From Actinomycetes bacterium (lineage in GTDB: Bacteria > Actinomycetota > Acidimicrobiia > Acidimicrobiales > Ilumatobacteraceae): a stretch of 33,343 bases of DNA. Shown here one piece after another: positions 16,720-26,942 of the stretch. The translations under genes were made by a program, and so were the position numbers. The stretch is taken from the NCBI GenBank assembly GCA_027491335.1, contig JAIXWJ010000023.1:1-33343 (forward strand), written 5' to 3'. The notes beneath the pieces were generated by a model, which had not been told where the DNA came from, did not search any database, and was given only the letters and a program-made list of their open reading frames with translations. Each line of letters begins with the position of its first letter. Positions within the stretch are counted from its first letter, which is position 1.

Positions 16720-18825
16720 GATGACGTAACCCATGACGTCGATGAGGACGTCCGTGGAGGTGGAGCCCGTCACCGCCGGATCGTTGTACAACTGAATCGT
16801 TCCGTCGGTCCCGAGGGGAACGATGGCCATGTTCGGAATGTCGGTGCCACCGGGCCAGTTCACGTTGGAGACGTCGGGACGCTCGCCCCCGGTGGGCCAC
16901 ACCGCCAACCAACCCCATGCCGAAGCGGCCACCGAAGTGATGTTCACGTAGACGGCCGTGGCGCCCGCCGGAATTCCGCCGACACCCGATGGTCCGGCCA
17001 CCTGGACCCGCCGCGTTTCTCCCGGGCCCATGCGTCCACCCGACGTTCCGATTCCGTTGCGGGTGTCGAAGATGCGGACGGGGTTCATGGTGATGGTTCG
17101 TCGGGACCCGGCACCGGTGGGTGCGTAGTAGCCCTGTACATCGACCAGAAGATGCGTGGCCGCTTCGCGAGTGGTGAGACGAATCATGCCGTCTTGACCG
17201 ATCTTCACAACGGCCAGGTTGGGTCGATCCTGGTCGCGCAGGAGATTCAGATTGGAGGCATCAGGTATCGACGAGCCCGACGGATACGCGGTGACGTATC
17301 CCGTGCCCGTGGGGTCGACGGCGGTGATGTTGACGACGACGGATTCGGCGTTCGCGGGCACTCCGGCCACACCGCGAATGAAGATCGTGCGATCGTCGTC
17401 GGCTTCGAATCGCGAGGCGCCGGCGGGGCCACCGATGCCGTTGCGCGTGTCGAGGATTCGCGCGGGGGTGACACCGAAGAAGCCGAGACCACCCGGACTG
17501 GTGACGCTCGATCCGGTGTCGAACCAACCGGCCACATCGGCGACCATGTGCAGGGGATACCCGTAGTTGTACAACCGAATGCGCCCGCCCGCCCCCACGC
17601 GGGCCAGCACCAGATTCGGAACGGTCCGTCCGGTGCGAACGTTCAGATTCGACGCGTCGGGCCACTCCCCGTACGAGTGTTGGTCATCGAAGAGATCGCC
17701 GAGTCCGGCGGGTCGAGGACCGACGGTGATGTAACCGTTCGTTGCGGGCTCGATGGCGGTGATGTTCAGCAAGACGGCGCTCACACCGGTGGAGGGAACA
17801 CCTCCCACACCGAGCACGCGCAGATCATGATTGGCCGTGTCAGCGGCCCGCAGGATCGGATTGGTGGACGACTGGCTGCCGTCACCGAATCGGAGCATCC
17901 CGTTGGTGATGCCCCATCCCTTGCGGGTGTCGAGGATGCGAGCGGGGTTCGTGGGGTGGAACCCTCCGGCCGCCGGCGGAACCGTTCCGCGGTCCATCAC
18001 GCAGGTGTCGAGTCCGAAGCACGGCGAGTCCAGATCGATGGTGGGAATCCGGCTCGCGTCGACGTCGACGAAACCATGCAGATGGATGTCGCGGGCGAGA
18101 TCGCGAACGTAGATGATGTAGCGACCCGGCCATGCGACGCCACCCGTCCACCTATTCGCGCGATTGGTCGATGTTCCGAACGTTCCGTAGGAGTTCCCGC
18201 GTTCGTTGACCGGTGGATGAACGCACGTCTCGTGCCAATTGCAGTCGACCTGGAAGAAGTCGATGGACAGCCGACCATCGGGAACGGGTGATCCCGAAAG
18301 AACGTCGCCGTCCATGCGAAAGGCACCATCGACTCCCAGCGTGGGAAGGCGCACGGTTCCGACGTCGAGCCAGTTCGCGCCTTGGGTGGCCGCGACCTGA
18401 ACATGGGCCCCTCCGCGAGTACCGATCCATGGGTCATAGGTGAGCCAATAGCAAGCGTCGTTTTCATTGGTGCCCGAGCACGTGGTGGTGGGGTGCGGAT
18501 ACAACTCGAGTCTCATGAGATCGGCCGAACCGGCCACGGTCATGGACCCGGTTGCGGTGGTGCGCCAGCCATAGGTGGGCGAGCCGAGAACTTGGTCGTA
18601 GTTCCAGAGTTGGTTGTTGGCGTCCCAACGCACCATGCGGTCATAGGCCCCGCCACCACCGGTGTTGCCGAACACGGCGTCGAGTCCGACCGTGCCGTTG
18701 GTGCCCCCACCGGCGACGGAGAACGTGATGGTGGTTTGTGTCGCGGCGGACGCAGGAAGTGCGTCGACGGGAAACATCGACGCGAGCGCGACGATCGGAA
18801 CCAGGAAGCGGCGAATCGAGCTCAT
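16717..18825 (-). CDS. Secreted protein with three actinobacterial DTR/PDASNLN repeats
   Basis: A 702-residue protein with a signal peptide (basic SIRRF, hydrophobic LVPIVALASMF, cleavage after about residue 27 at PASA). Residues from about 30 to 290 are an unrecognised, probably beta-rich domain with several cysteines. From about 290 to 702 there are three repeats of about 130 residues. Each opens with PxRIxDTRxGxG, continues through a GVP/GIP segment, VxxNIT, GYxTVxPxG and PDxSNxN, then PN and DGxIRLYN, and closes with DVxGY/W. The repeats lack the paired cysteines seen in the 22940 protein. There is no sortase motif or C-terminal membrane span, so it is probably released or non-covalently held. 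It converges with the glycan locus. Function unknown; a cell-wall or surface adhesin-like role is inference. Confidence 0.8.
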   Translation of the reverse strand: MSSIRRFLVPIVALASMFPVDALPASAATQTTITFSVAGGGTNGTVGLDAVFGNTGGGGAYDRMVRWDANNQLWNYDQVLGSPTYGWRTTATGSMTVAGSADLMRLELYPHPTTTCSGTNENDACYWLTYDPWIGTRGGAHVQVAATQGANWLDVGTVRLPTLGVDGAFRMDGDVLSGSPVPDGRLSIDFFQVDCNWHETCVHPPVNERGNSYGTFGTSTNRANRWTGGVAWPGRYIIYVRDLARDIHLHGFVDVDASRIPTIDLDSPCFGLDTCVMDRGTVPPAAGGFHPTNPARILDTRKGWGITNGMLRFGDGSQSSTNPILRAADTANHDLRVLGVGGVPSTGVSAVLLNITAIEPATNGYITVGPRPAGLGDLFDDQHSYGEWPDASNLNVRTGRTVPNLVLARVGAGGRIRLYNYGYPLHMVADVAGWFDTGSSVTSPGGLGFFGVTPARILDTRNGIGGPAGASRFEADDDRTIFIRGVAGVPANAESVVVNITAVDPTGTGYVTAYPSGSSIPDASNLNLLRDQDRPNLAVVKIGQDGMIRLTTREAATHLLVDVQGYYAPTGAGSRRTITMNPVRIFDTRNGIGTSGGRMGPGETRRVQVAGPSGVGGIPAGATAVYVNITSVAASAWGWLAVWPTGGERPDVSNVNWPGGTDIPNMAIVPLGTDGTIQLYNDPAVTGSTSTDVLIDVMGYVI

Positions 18826-18854
18826 GTCACGAGTGTCGTTCGTTCCCTCGGGAT

Positions 18855-18885
18855 GACATACGTGCGACGGTCAAGAAACGGTCAA
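18855..18885 (-). promoter_or_regulatory. Possible promoter/operator with two TTGACC repeats
   Basis: In the 84-bp gap upstream of the 18825 start, minus-strand TTGACC occurs at 18885-18880 and again at 18874-18869, exactly 11 bp (one helical turn) apart. A TATGTC at 18860-18855 could be a -10, 19 bp from the distal TTGACC. This could be a promoter, an operator, or both. The evidence is weak. Confidence 0.3.
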
Positions 18886-18909
18886 CCGCCGAATCAGGAT
18901 CGAAACGCG

Positions 18910-19512
18910 TTACTTGCGCGGAGCGGCCTTCTTGAGCGGGCGGCTTTGTTTGTCGCGCTCGGCGGCCTTCTCGGCCTTCTTCCACGCGCGCACCTTCAGC
19001 AGCTGTTCGGGAGAGTCGATGTCGGCCACCGTGCGGGGCTCGTGATCGCCGAACACACCGGCGGCCTCTTTCCAGCCGCGTGGGCGCACGCCCATTCGCT
19101 TGCCGAGGAGCGCCACGAAGATCTGGGCCTTCTCCTCGCCGTAGCCGGGAAGGGTGCGCAGTCGCTCGAACAATTCGGCACCGGTTTTCACGTCGGCCCA
19201 CATGTTCTCGCCCTTGCCACCGTAGGTGGTGGCCAAGATGCCGCACAGCTCATGGATGCGTCGGGCCATGGAGGCCGGGAAGCGATGGATCGCCGGCTTC
19301 TCGCAACACAGAGCCACGAAGGTCTCCTGATCCATGGCGGCGATCTTGCGCGTGTCCAAGTGCCCGAGTCGTTGCTTCAAGGTGAATGGCCCCTTGAACG
19401 CCCATTCCATGGGGACCTGCTGGTCCAGAAGCATGCCGATGAGCAACGCCGTGCCGTTGGTGTTGAGCAACTTGTCGGCGGTGGGATCACCGGTGATGAA
19501 GAGCGTGCTCAC
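18910..19512 (-). CDS. HhH-GPD-family protein (TIGR03252-like)
   Basis: A 200-residue protein. The N-terminal LLIGMLLDQQVPMEWAFKGP is the hallmark of an actinobacterial HhH-GPD family usually labelled base-excision repair. The helix-hairpin-helix is LRTLPGYGEEKAQIFVALLG (about 112-131). The tail is Lys-rich (KKAEKAAERDKQ...), suiting nucleic-acid contact. The catalytic Asp that normally follows the HhH in Nth/MutY/AlkA is not evident, and the Lys after LPGYG is one position later than in Nth. No iron-sulphur cysteine cluster is seen. GTG 19512 was chosen because AAGGA lies 4 nt upstream (GGAAAGG is also purine-rich). The gene begins 16 bp after the aceE stop, so the two are probably cotranscribed. 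DNA repair activity is inferred, not shown. Confidence 0.8.
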   Translation of the reverse strand: MSTLFITGDPTADKLLNTNGTALLIGMLLDQQVPMEWAFKGPFTLKQRLGHLDTRKIAAMDQETFVALCCEKPAIHRFPASMARRIHELCGILATTYGGKGENMWADVKTGAELFERLRTLPGYGEEKAQIFVALLGKRMGVRPRGWKEAAGVFGDHEPRTVADIDSPEQLLKVRAWKKAEKAAERDKQSRPLKKAAPRK

Positions 19513-19528
19513 GATTTCCTTTCCGTGT

Positions 19529-22237
<2,709 letters not shown>

Positions 22238-22297
22238 GCCGTCAGTCTCGCACGATTACCGATTGGTGAGGTATCCGTGTGCGAACATGAGCACCCC

Positions 22298-22783
22298 ATG
22301 AACAACCCCACGACCGCTCCATCCATCGATCGAGTCATCGCCGTCTACACCGATGGCGCGTGCAGTGGTAACCCCGGCCCGGGTGGCTGGGCATGGGCGG
22401 TGGCGCCCGGCGGCAATCCACGGGGATCGGGCGGTGAGGGTCGCACCACCAACCAACGCATGGAGTTGGTGGCGGCCATCGAAGCGATCCGCGCCATGGG
22501 TCCGGTGGCGCGCGCCGACGCCAAACGGCTCGTGATCGTGAGCGACTCCACGTACGTGGTGAACTGCTTCAAGGATCGTTGGTGGGTGCGCTGGAAGGCC
22601 AACGGATGGAAGAACTCCAAGAAAGAACCGGTGGCCAACGCCGACCTGTGGCGCGATCTGATCGCTCTGTACGAGGATTATCCGGCGGACGAGCGTCCTG
22701 ACTTTCAGTGGGTGAAGGGTCATAGCGGTGATCCGATGAACGATTTGGTGGACCAGCTGGCGGTGGCCGAGAGCCAGAAGTAG
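22298..22783 (+). CDS. rnhA: Ribonuclease HI
   Basis: A 161-residue RNase HI that cleaves RNA in RNA-DNA hybrids. All four catalytic acids are visible in order: Asp in YTDGACSGNPGPGG, Glu in RMELVAAIEAI, Asp in VSDSTYV, and Asp in NDLVDQLAV. The basic handle region DRWWVRWKANGWKNSKKEPVAN and the WVKGHSG histidine loop are also present. ATG 22298 places about 15 residues before the first strand. The open frame to 22181 is an extension into the divergent aceE gene. There is no strong Shine-Dalgarno site. The gap to aceE (60 bp) must hold both promoters, but I could not pick out clear -10 boxes. Confidence 0.95.
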   Translation: MNNPTTAPSIDRVIAVYTDGACSGNPGPGGWAWAVAPGGNPRGSGGEGRTTNQRMELVAAIEAIRAMGPVARADAKRLVIVSDSTYVVNCFKDRWWVRWKANGWKNSKKEPVANADLWRDLIALYEDYPADERPDFQWVKGHSGDPMNDLVDQLAVAESQK

Positions 22784-22797
22784 TCGCTGAGCAGGGA

Positions 22798-22936
22798 TGA
22801 CGAGACCCGATGGGGTCGTGTTCGGTACGGTTCGCCCCGACGGGTGTCACCCCCGGCGCCCGTCGATTTCCCGAGCCCGATCTGTTCAGTCTCGAGGCCT
22901 ACGGGCCGATAACTCGGGCGTCCCCGACGCCTTTTT
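22798..22936 (+). promoter_or_regulatory. Structured leader with terminator-like hairpin before the SpoIID-SGNH gene
   Basis: In the 156-nt gap between rnhA and the next gene I see four possible stems: GACCC/GGGTC (22804-22808 with 22813-22817); CGACGGG/CCCGTCG (22838-22844 with 22859-22865); CCCGAG/CTCGGG (22870-22875 with 22913-22918); and GGCGTC/GACGCC (22917-22922 with 22926-22931), the last followed by TTTTT (22932-22936). The third and fourth share bases 22917-22918 and cannot both form fully. The T-tract ends 3 nt before the ATG. This could be an attenuator, a start-site-masking hairpin, or the rnhA terminator. It matches no riboswitch class I recognise. Confidence 0.5.
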
Positions 22937-22939
22937 GCC

Positions 22940-25900
22940 ATGACCGTGACCCGCCGCCTGCTTCCCCTCCTCGTGGGGCTGCTCCTCGCCTCGGTTCTGA
23001 CCCTGGCCCCCTCGTCGATCCCGGTGATCTCGGTGAATCCGGCGATGGCGACCCCGGGAGACCCCAACGAGGCGGTGGCCATCGTGGTGAACGGCCAGGG
23101 CAGTGGTCACGGGCGCGGACTGTCGCAGTACGGAGCACTTGGTTGGGCGATCGGTCGGGGCGACGGAACCCCGCGCGACTACTCGTGGATCCTCGACCAC
23201 TACTACGGCGGAACCGTGATGGGTTCGGCCGCCGTGGGCCAACGCATCACGGTGCGCATGCTCAGCTACGACGGAGCGTCGCAGGTGTCGGTGATCGCGG
23301 CCAACAGCAACGCGAGATGGTCGCTGAACGGCGTGGTGCAACCCGGTTCGTACGCGTCGATCGTGGCGCGCAAGGTGAGCGGCAGCGAAGCCTTCGACGT
23401 GTGGGGTTTCCCGTTGCAGGCTTGTCCCTCGTCGACCGACGCGTTGGCCTGGTGGCAATACCTCGGTCGTGCATCCGGAGCTCGCTCGAGTGCGATCCTC
23501 GGTTTCTCGGTTCCCGACGGCGATGCGCCCGGCACGTTGGCGGCCAACACCTTGGGTTTGTGCAATTCGACCGGAGCCGTGACGCACTATCGCGGGAACA
23601 TGTTCGCCACCTTCAACAGCGAAGGTTCGGTGCGACTCGTCAACGACGTTCAGGTCGAGTCGTATCTTCGCGGAGTGGTGCCGCGCGAATCGCCGGCCGG
23701 TTGGGGTGACTGGGCCTACGGGTTGGGATTGAACGCGTTGCGCGCGCAATCGGTCGCGGCTCGTTCGTACGCGTTGGCTCAGAATCGTTACTCGCCTTAC
23801 GCCAAGACGTGCGACACCGACTCGTGTCAGGTGTACGGCGGTGCCGCCAGCCGTCCGTCGGCCAGTGCGGCGGCCACGAACAAGGAACACGCCAACACGG
23901 ATCGGGCGATCCTCGACACCGCGCTCATGATCCGTGTGCGGCCCGCCGCACCGACGGTTCCGGTGTCCACCGAGTTCTCGTCGTCGAACGGTGCGCGAAC
24001 CGCGGGCGTGAACTTCCCGGCGGTGGACGATCCCGGTGACCAAACGGATTTCAACCCCTTCGTTCGTTGGAGCCGGGTGCTCGACATGGCCGGACTGGCC
24101 TCCCGCGCGGGCCTGACGCGCATCACGCGCATCGAGACCGAACCGGACCCCACTCTTCTGGCCAAGGGAACCTACGGAAGCACCCCGGCTTGGGCGGTGC
24201 GTCTGCGCTTGTACAACGGAACGCAATCGATCACGAAGACCACCGCTTGGTTGCGCAGTGCCTACGACCTGCCGTCGGAATCCGTCACGGTTCGTTTGGT
24301 CAATCGTGACTTCGCCACCAGCAACGACTTCGTGTTCATTTCGGACTCCGTTGGCGCGTCCATCGCCACCAGTTCGGGTTCCGGCGAGTTGCCGACGTTG
24401 TTGAACTCGGTGTTCGCTTCCGAGACGTATAACACCGAGTCCAGTCGTTGCACGGTTGGCTCGTGTCCGCCGGCCACGGTGGACGGATTGACGGTGGCCC
24501 GAAATCTGACGGGCACCCCCGACGTGGCCATCGTGGAGTTGGGGTACAACGACAGCCAGGCCAACTTGGGCTCCGAGATCGATCAAGTGATGCAGGCGTT
24601 GGTGGCCAAGGGCGTTCGTGTGGTCGGTTGGGTCACCATGTCGGAGCGGCGTCAGTCGAACGGAACGTCCACGTATGCCGTTGGCAACAGGGCGATTCGC
24701 GCGGCGGCCACTCGTTGGCCGCAGTTGAGGGTGCTGGATTGGGACGCGGCCAGTTGGGGTGGATCGAAGGACCGCTGGTTCACCGACGACGTGCATCTCA
24801 ACAACACCGGACAGGCCGAGTTCGCACTGTGGTTGCGCGATCGAGCGATCGAGTTGGCCGGTGGTCGTCCGGGATCTCCGCAGTGGGTGGTGAAGGTGTC
24901 GCCCGGAGTGGATCTGCGTATTCCGATTCTCGAGACCGCGGGTGCCCCGCAGTCGGGCGTCATGGGTGTGGGGATGAACTTCACCGTGGTCGATCCGGTC
25001 GGTGAGGGTTACCTCACGGTGTGGCCGTGCGGTGCGACGAAGCCGGACGCGTCGAACCTGAACTTCCGCGCCGGACAAACCGTCGCGAACGCGGTGGTGT
25101 CGCACGTCGATGGCACGGGTCTCATCTGCGTGTCGTCCAACGTGGCGGCGCACGTGATCGTGGACGTGAATTCGTGGCTGACATCGTCGGCCGGGTTCAC
25201 TCCGATGACTCCGTATCGACTACTCGACACGCGTCATGGCATCGGCGCCCCGCTGGGCAAGGTCGGCACCATGGATGGCTCGGGGGCGCCTCTGCCCGTG
25301 CGATTCGCCGGAGTCAACGGAATCCCCGCCAGCGGCGTGAGCGCGATCTCACTGAACCTGACGGCCACCGGAACCTCCGTCGATCGGTTCGGTGGATTCG
25401 TGTCGGTGTATCCCTGCGACGTTGCGTTGCCCAACGTGTCCAGTTTGAACTTCGGAAACGACGTCAGCGTTCCCAACGCGGTCATCGTTCCGATGTCGGC
25501 CAGCGGCGATGTGTGCTTCCACGTGCGTGGCCGCGCCGATCTGATCGTCGACGTGAACGGCTGGTTCTCCGTCGGAGGAAGTTTCACCAAAGTCACGCCA
25601 CAACGAATCGCGGACACTCGCAGCGGTATCGGGGTGGTGCGGGCGCGCGTCGGTGCGTTGAACGGCGGGGGCACCCCGTTGCAGGTGCCCGTGCTGAACG
25701 TCGCCGGCGTGCCGGCAACCGGCGTGGATGCGGTCTCGATCAACGTGACCGCCACCGGCACGCGGGCGAACGCTTTCGGCGGCTACGTGACCGTGTATCC
25801 CTGCGGCACCGTTCCCGATGCGTCCACGCTGAACTTCACGACCGGTCAGACGGTGCCCAACGCGGCCATCGCGCGGGTGTCGGGCAACGGGACGGTGTGC

Positions 25901-26035
25901 ATCATGGTGTACGGCGAAGCCGACGTGATCGTCGACGTGAACGGCTGGTTCGGTTCTGCTCGAGGCTTCTTGGGCATGACACCGGTGCGCGTGAGCGACA
26001 CCCGCAACGGTCTCGGTTCGGTGCCGGGCAAGTAG
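22940..26035 (+). CDS. Secreted SpoIID/LytB - SGNH hydrolase - DTR-repeat fusion protein
   Basis: A 1031-residue protein. A signal peptide ends near residue 37 (hydrophobic LLPLLVGLLLASVLTLA, then PAMA). A SpoIID/LytB (amidase-enhancer) domain follows: GQGSGHGRGLSQYGALGWA (about 52-70), then VESYLRGVVPRESPAGWG with the family's catalytic Glu at 250, then ALRAQSVAARSYAL. Known SpoIID enzymes cut glycan strands of peptidoglycan. From about 460 to 640 is an SGNH hydrolase with SDS (Ser470), GYND (about 534-537) and DDVH (Asp616, His619), so the esterase triad is intact. From about 650 to the end are three repeats of the DTR/PDASNLN family, each with a PC..C cysteine pair, and the first 19 residues of a fourth. 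The likely site is the cell wall. Acting on acetylated peptidoglycan or glycan is inference. Confidence 0.85.
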   Translation: MTVTRRLLPLLVGLLLASVLTLAPSSIPVISVNPAMATPGDPNEAVAIVVNGQGSGHGRGLSQYGALGWAIGRGDGTPRDYSWILDHYYGGTVMGSAAVGQRITVRMLSYDGASQVSVIAANSNARWSLNGVVQPGSYASIVARKVSGSEAFDVWGFPLQACPSSTDALAWWQYLGRASGARSSAILGFSVPDGDAPGTLAANTLGLCNSTGAVTHYRGNMFATFNSEGSVRLVNDVQVESYLRGVVPRESPAGWGDWAYGLGLNALRAQSVAARSYALAQNRYSPYAKTCDTDSCQVYGGAASRPSASAAATNKEHANTDRAILDTALMIRVRPAAPTVPVSTEFSSSNGARTAGVNFPAVDDPGDQTDFNPFVRWSRVLDMAGLASRAGLTRITRIETEPDPTLLAKGTYGSTPAWAVRLRLYNGTQSITKTTAWLRSAYDLPSESVTVRLVNRDFATSNDFVFISDSVGASIATSSGSGELPTLLNSVFASETYNTESSRCTVGSCPPATVDGLTVARNLTGTPDVAIVELGYNDSQANLGSEIDQVMQALVAKGVRVVGWVTMSERRQSNGTSTYAVGNRAIRAAATRWPQLRVLDWDAASWGGSKDRWFTDDVHLNNTGQAEFALWLRDRAIELAGGRPGSPQWVVKVSPGVDLRIPILETAGAPQSGVMGVGMNFTVVDPVGEGYLTVWPCGATKPDASNLNFRAGQTVANAVVSHVDGTGLICVSSNVAAHVIVDVNSWLTSSAGFTPMTPYRLLDTRHGIGAPLGKVGTMDGSGAPLPVRFAGVNGIPASGVSAISLNLTATGTSVDRFGGFVSVYPCDVALPNVSSLNFGNDVSVPNAVIVPMSASGDVCFHVRGRADLIVDVNGWFSVGGSFTKVTPQRIADTRSGIGVVRARVGALNGGGTPLQVPVLNVAGVPATGVDAVSINVTATGTRANAFGGYVTVYPCGTVPDASTLNFTTGQTVPNAAIARVSGNGTVCIMVYGEADVIVDVNGWFGSARGFLGMTPVRVSDTRNGLGSVPGK

Positions 26036-26081
26036 AACGTTTGGTCCCGCTCCGGATGGGGCAATCCGCCAGGGGGCTGTC

Positions 26082-26087
26082 TAGCCT
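26082..26087 (+). promoter_or_regulatory. Candidate leaderless -10 (TAGCCT) for the SDR gene
   Basis: TAGCCT, then 6 nt (GAGGGC), then the ATG at 26094. This fits a leaderless transcript. The GAGGG could also be read as a Shine-Dalgarno sequence, but it is only 1 nt from the ATG, too close. Confidence 0.55.
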
Positions 26088-26093
26088 GAGGGC

Positions 26094-26870
26094 ATGGACA
26101 TCAACGGAGCAAGCGCAATCGTCACTGGTGGGGCCTCGGGAATCGGAGCCGCCACCGCTCGTCTTCTGGCCGCCAAGGGCGCCAAGGTGGTCGTCGCCGA
26201 CCTGCAGGCCGACAAGGGTGAGGCCATCGCCAAGGAGATCGGCGGAGCCTTCTGCAAGGTGGACGTCACCAAGACCGACGACATCATGAACGCCATCGAG
26301 ATGGCCAAGAGCATGGGCCCGTTGCGCGTGCTGGTGAACTCGGCCGGAATCGGTTGGGCGCAGCGCACCGTGGGTCGCGACGGCTCGTACGACTCGGCCG
26401 CCAACCTGGACGCCTACAAGAAGGTCATCGCCATCAACTTGGTGGGCACCTTCGACTGCATTCGCTTGGCCGCCACGGCCATGAGCACCACCGAGCCGTT
26501 GAACGATGGTGAGCGTGGTGCGATCGTCAACATCGCCTCGGTGGCGGCGTTCGACGGACAGATCGGTCAGGCCGCGTACTCGTCGTCGAAGGGCGGCGTG
26601 GTGGGTATGACCCTGCCGGTGGCGCGCGATCTGGCCGCCGTTGGTATCCGCGTGAACACGGTGGCTCCGGGCCTCATCAACACGCCGATCTACGGCGAAG
26701 GTGAAGGCAGCGAGCAGTTCAAGGAGAAGCTGCAGACCGGTGTGTTGTTCCCGAACCGTCTGGGTTACAGCACCGAGCTGGCCTCGATGGTGGTGGAGTG
26801 CGTCACCAACAGCTACATGAATGCCGAGACCATCCGCGTGGATGGCGGCATCCGCATGCCACCCAAGTGA
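26094..26870 (+). CDS. Short-chain dehydrogenase/reductase (3-hydroxyacyl-CoA dehydrogenase type II-like)
   Basis: A 258-residue classical SDR. The NAD-binding TGGASGIG is at 11-18, an acidic VADL at the end of the second strand (favours NAD over NADP), NSAG at 82-85, and the catalytic Ser149, Tyr162 and Lys166 (AYSSSKGG). PGLINTP follows. The spacing and the insert RLAATAMSTTEPLNDGERGAIVN resemble HSD17B10-type 3-hydroxyacyl-CoA dehydrogenases used in beta-oxidation. The substrate is therefore probably a 3-hydroxyacyl-CoA, but SDR substrates are hard to assign from sequence. It is a single-gene transcript: a leaderless-type promoter in front and a strong palindrome 11 bp after the stop. Confidence 0.88.
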   Translation: MDINGASAIVTGGASGIGAATARLLAAKGAKVVVADLQADKGEAIAKEIGGAFCKVDVTKTDDIMNAIEMAKSMGPLRVLVNSAGIGWAQRTVGRDGSYDSAANLDAYKKVIAINLVGTFDCIRLAATAMSTTEPLNDGERGAIVNIASVAAFDGQIGQAAYSSSKGGVVGMTLPVARDLAAVGIRVNTVAPGLINTPIYGEGEGSEQFKEKLQTGVLFPNRLGYSTELASMVVECVTNSYMNAETIRVDGGIRMPPK

Positions 26871-26881
26871 CACCTCTCGTG

Positions 26882-26930
26882 GTTCTGGGTCGGTAACAGG
26901 ACACTGGACGTCCGATTACCGACCCAGAAC
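26882..26930. terminator. Palindromic element A (15-bp perfect arms) between convergent genes
   Basis: GTTCTGGGTCGGTAA (26882-26896) is the exact reverse complement of 26916-26930. Inside, GGAC/GTCC (26899-26902 with 26910-26913) can extend the stem. It lies 11 bp after the SDR stop and 12 bp from the argJ stop, so it is well placed as a two-way terminator. There is no T-tract. It shares its GTTCTGGGT ends and ~50-bp size with the elements at 32573 and 33138. Confidence 0.8.
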
Positions 26931-26942
26931 AACAAGTAAGGA

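Noticed and set aside
22798-22936. ydaO-type c-di-AMP riboswitch
   Set aside because: The position before a wall-hydrolase gene fits, but I cannot find the conserved motifs of that class in the leader.
22886-25153. 755-residue minus-strand open frame opposite the SpoIID-SGNH gene
   Set aside because: Arg/His-rich, no recognisable motifs, no start signals. It is an antisense shadow of a gene with a signal peptide and clear catalytic motifs.
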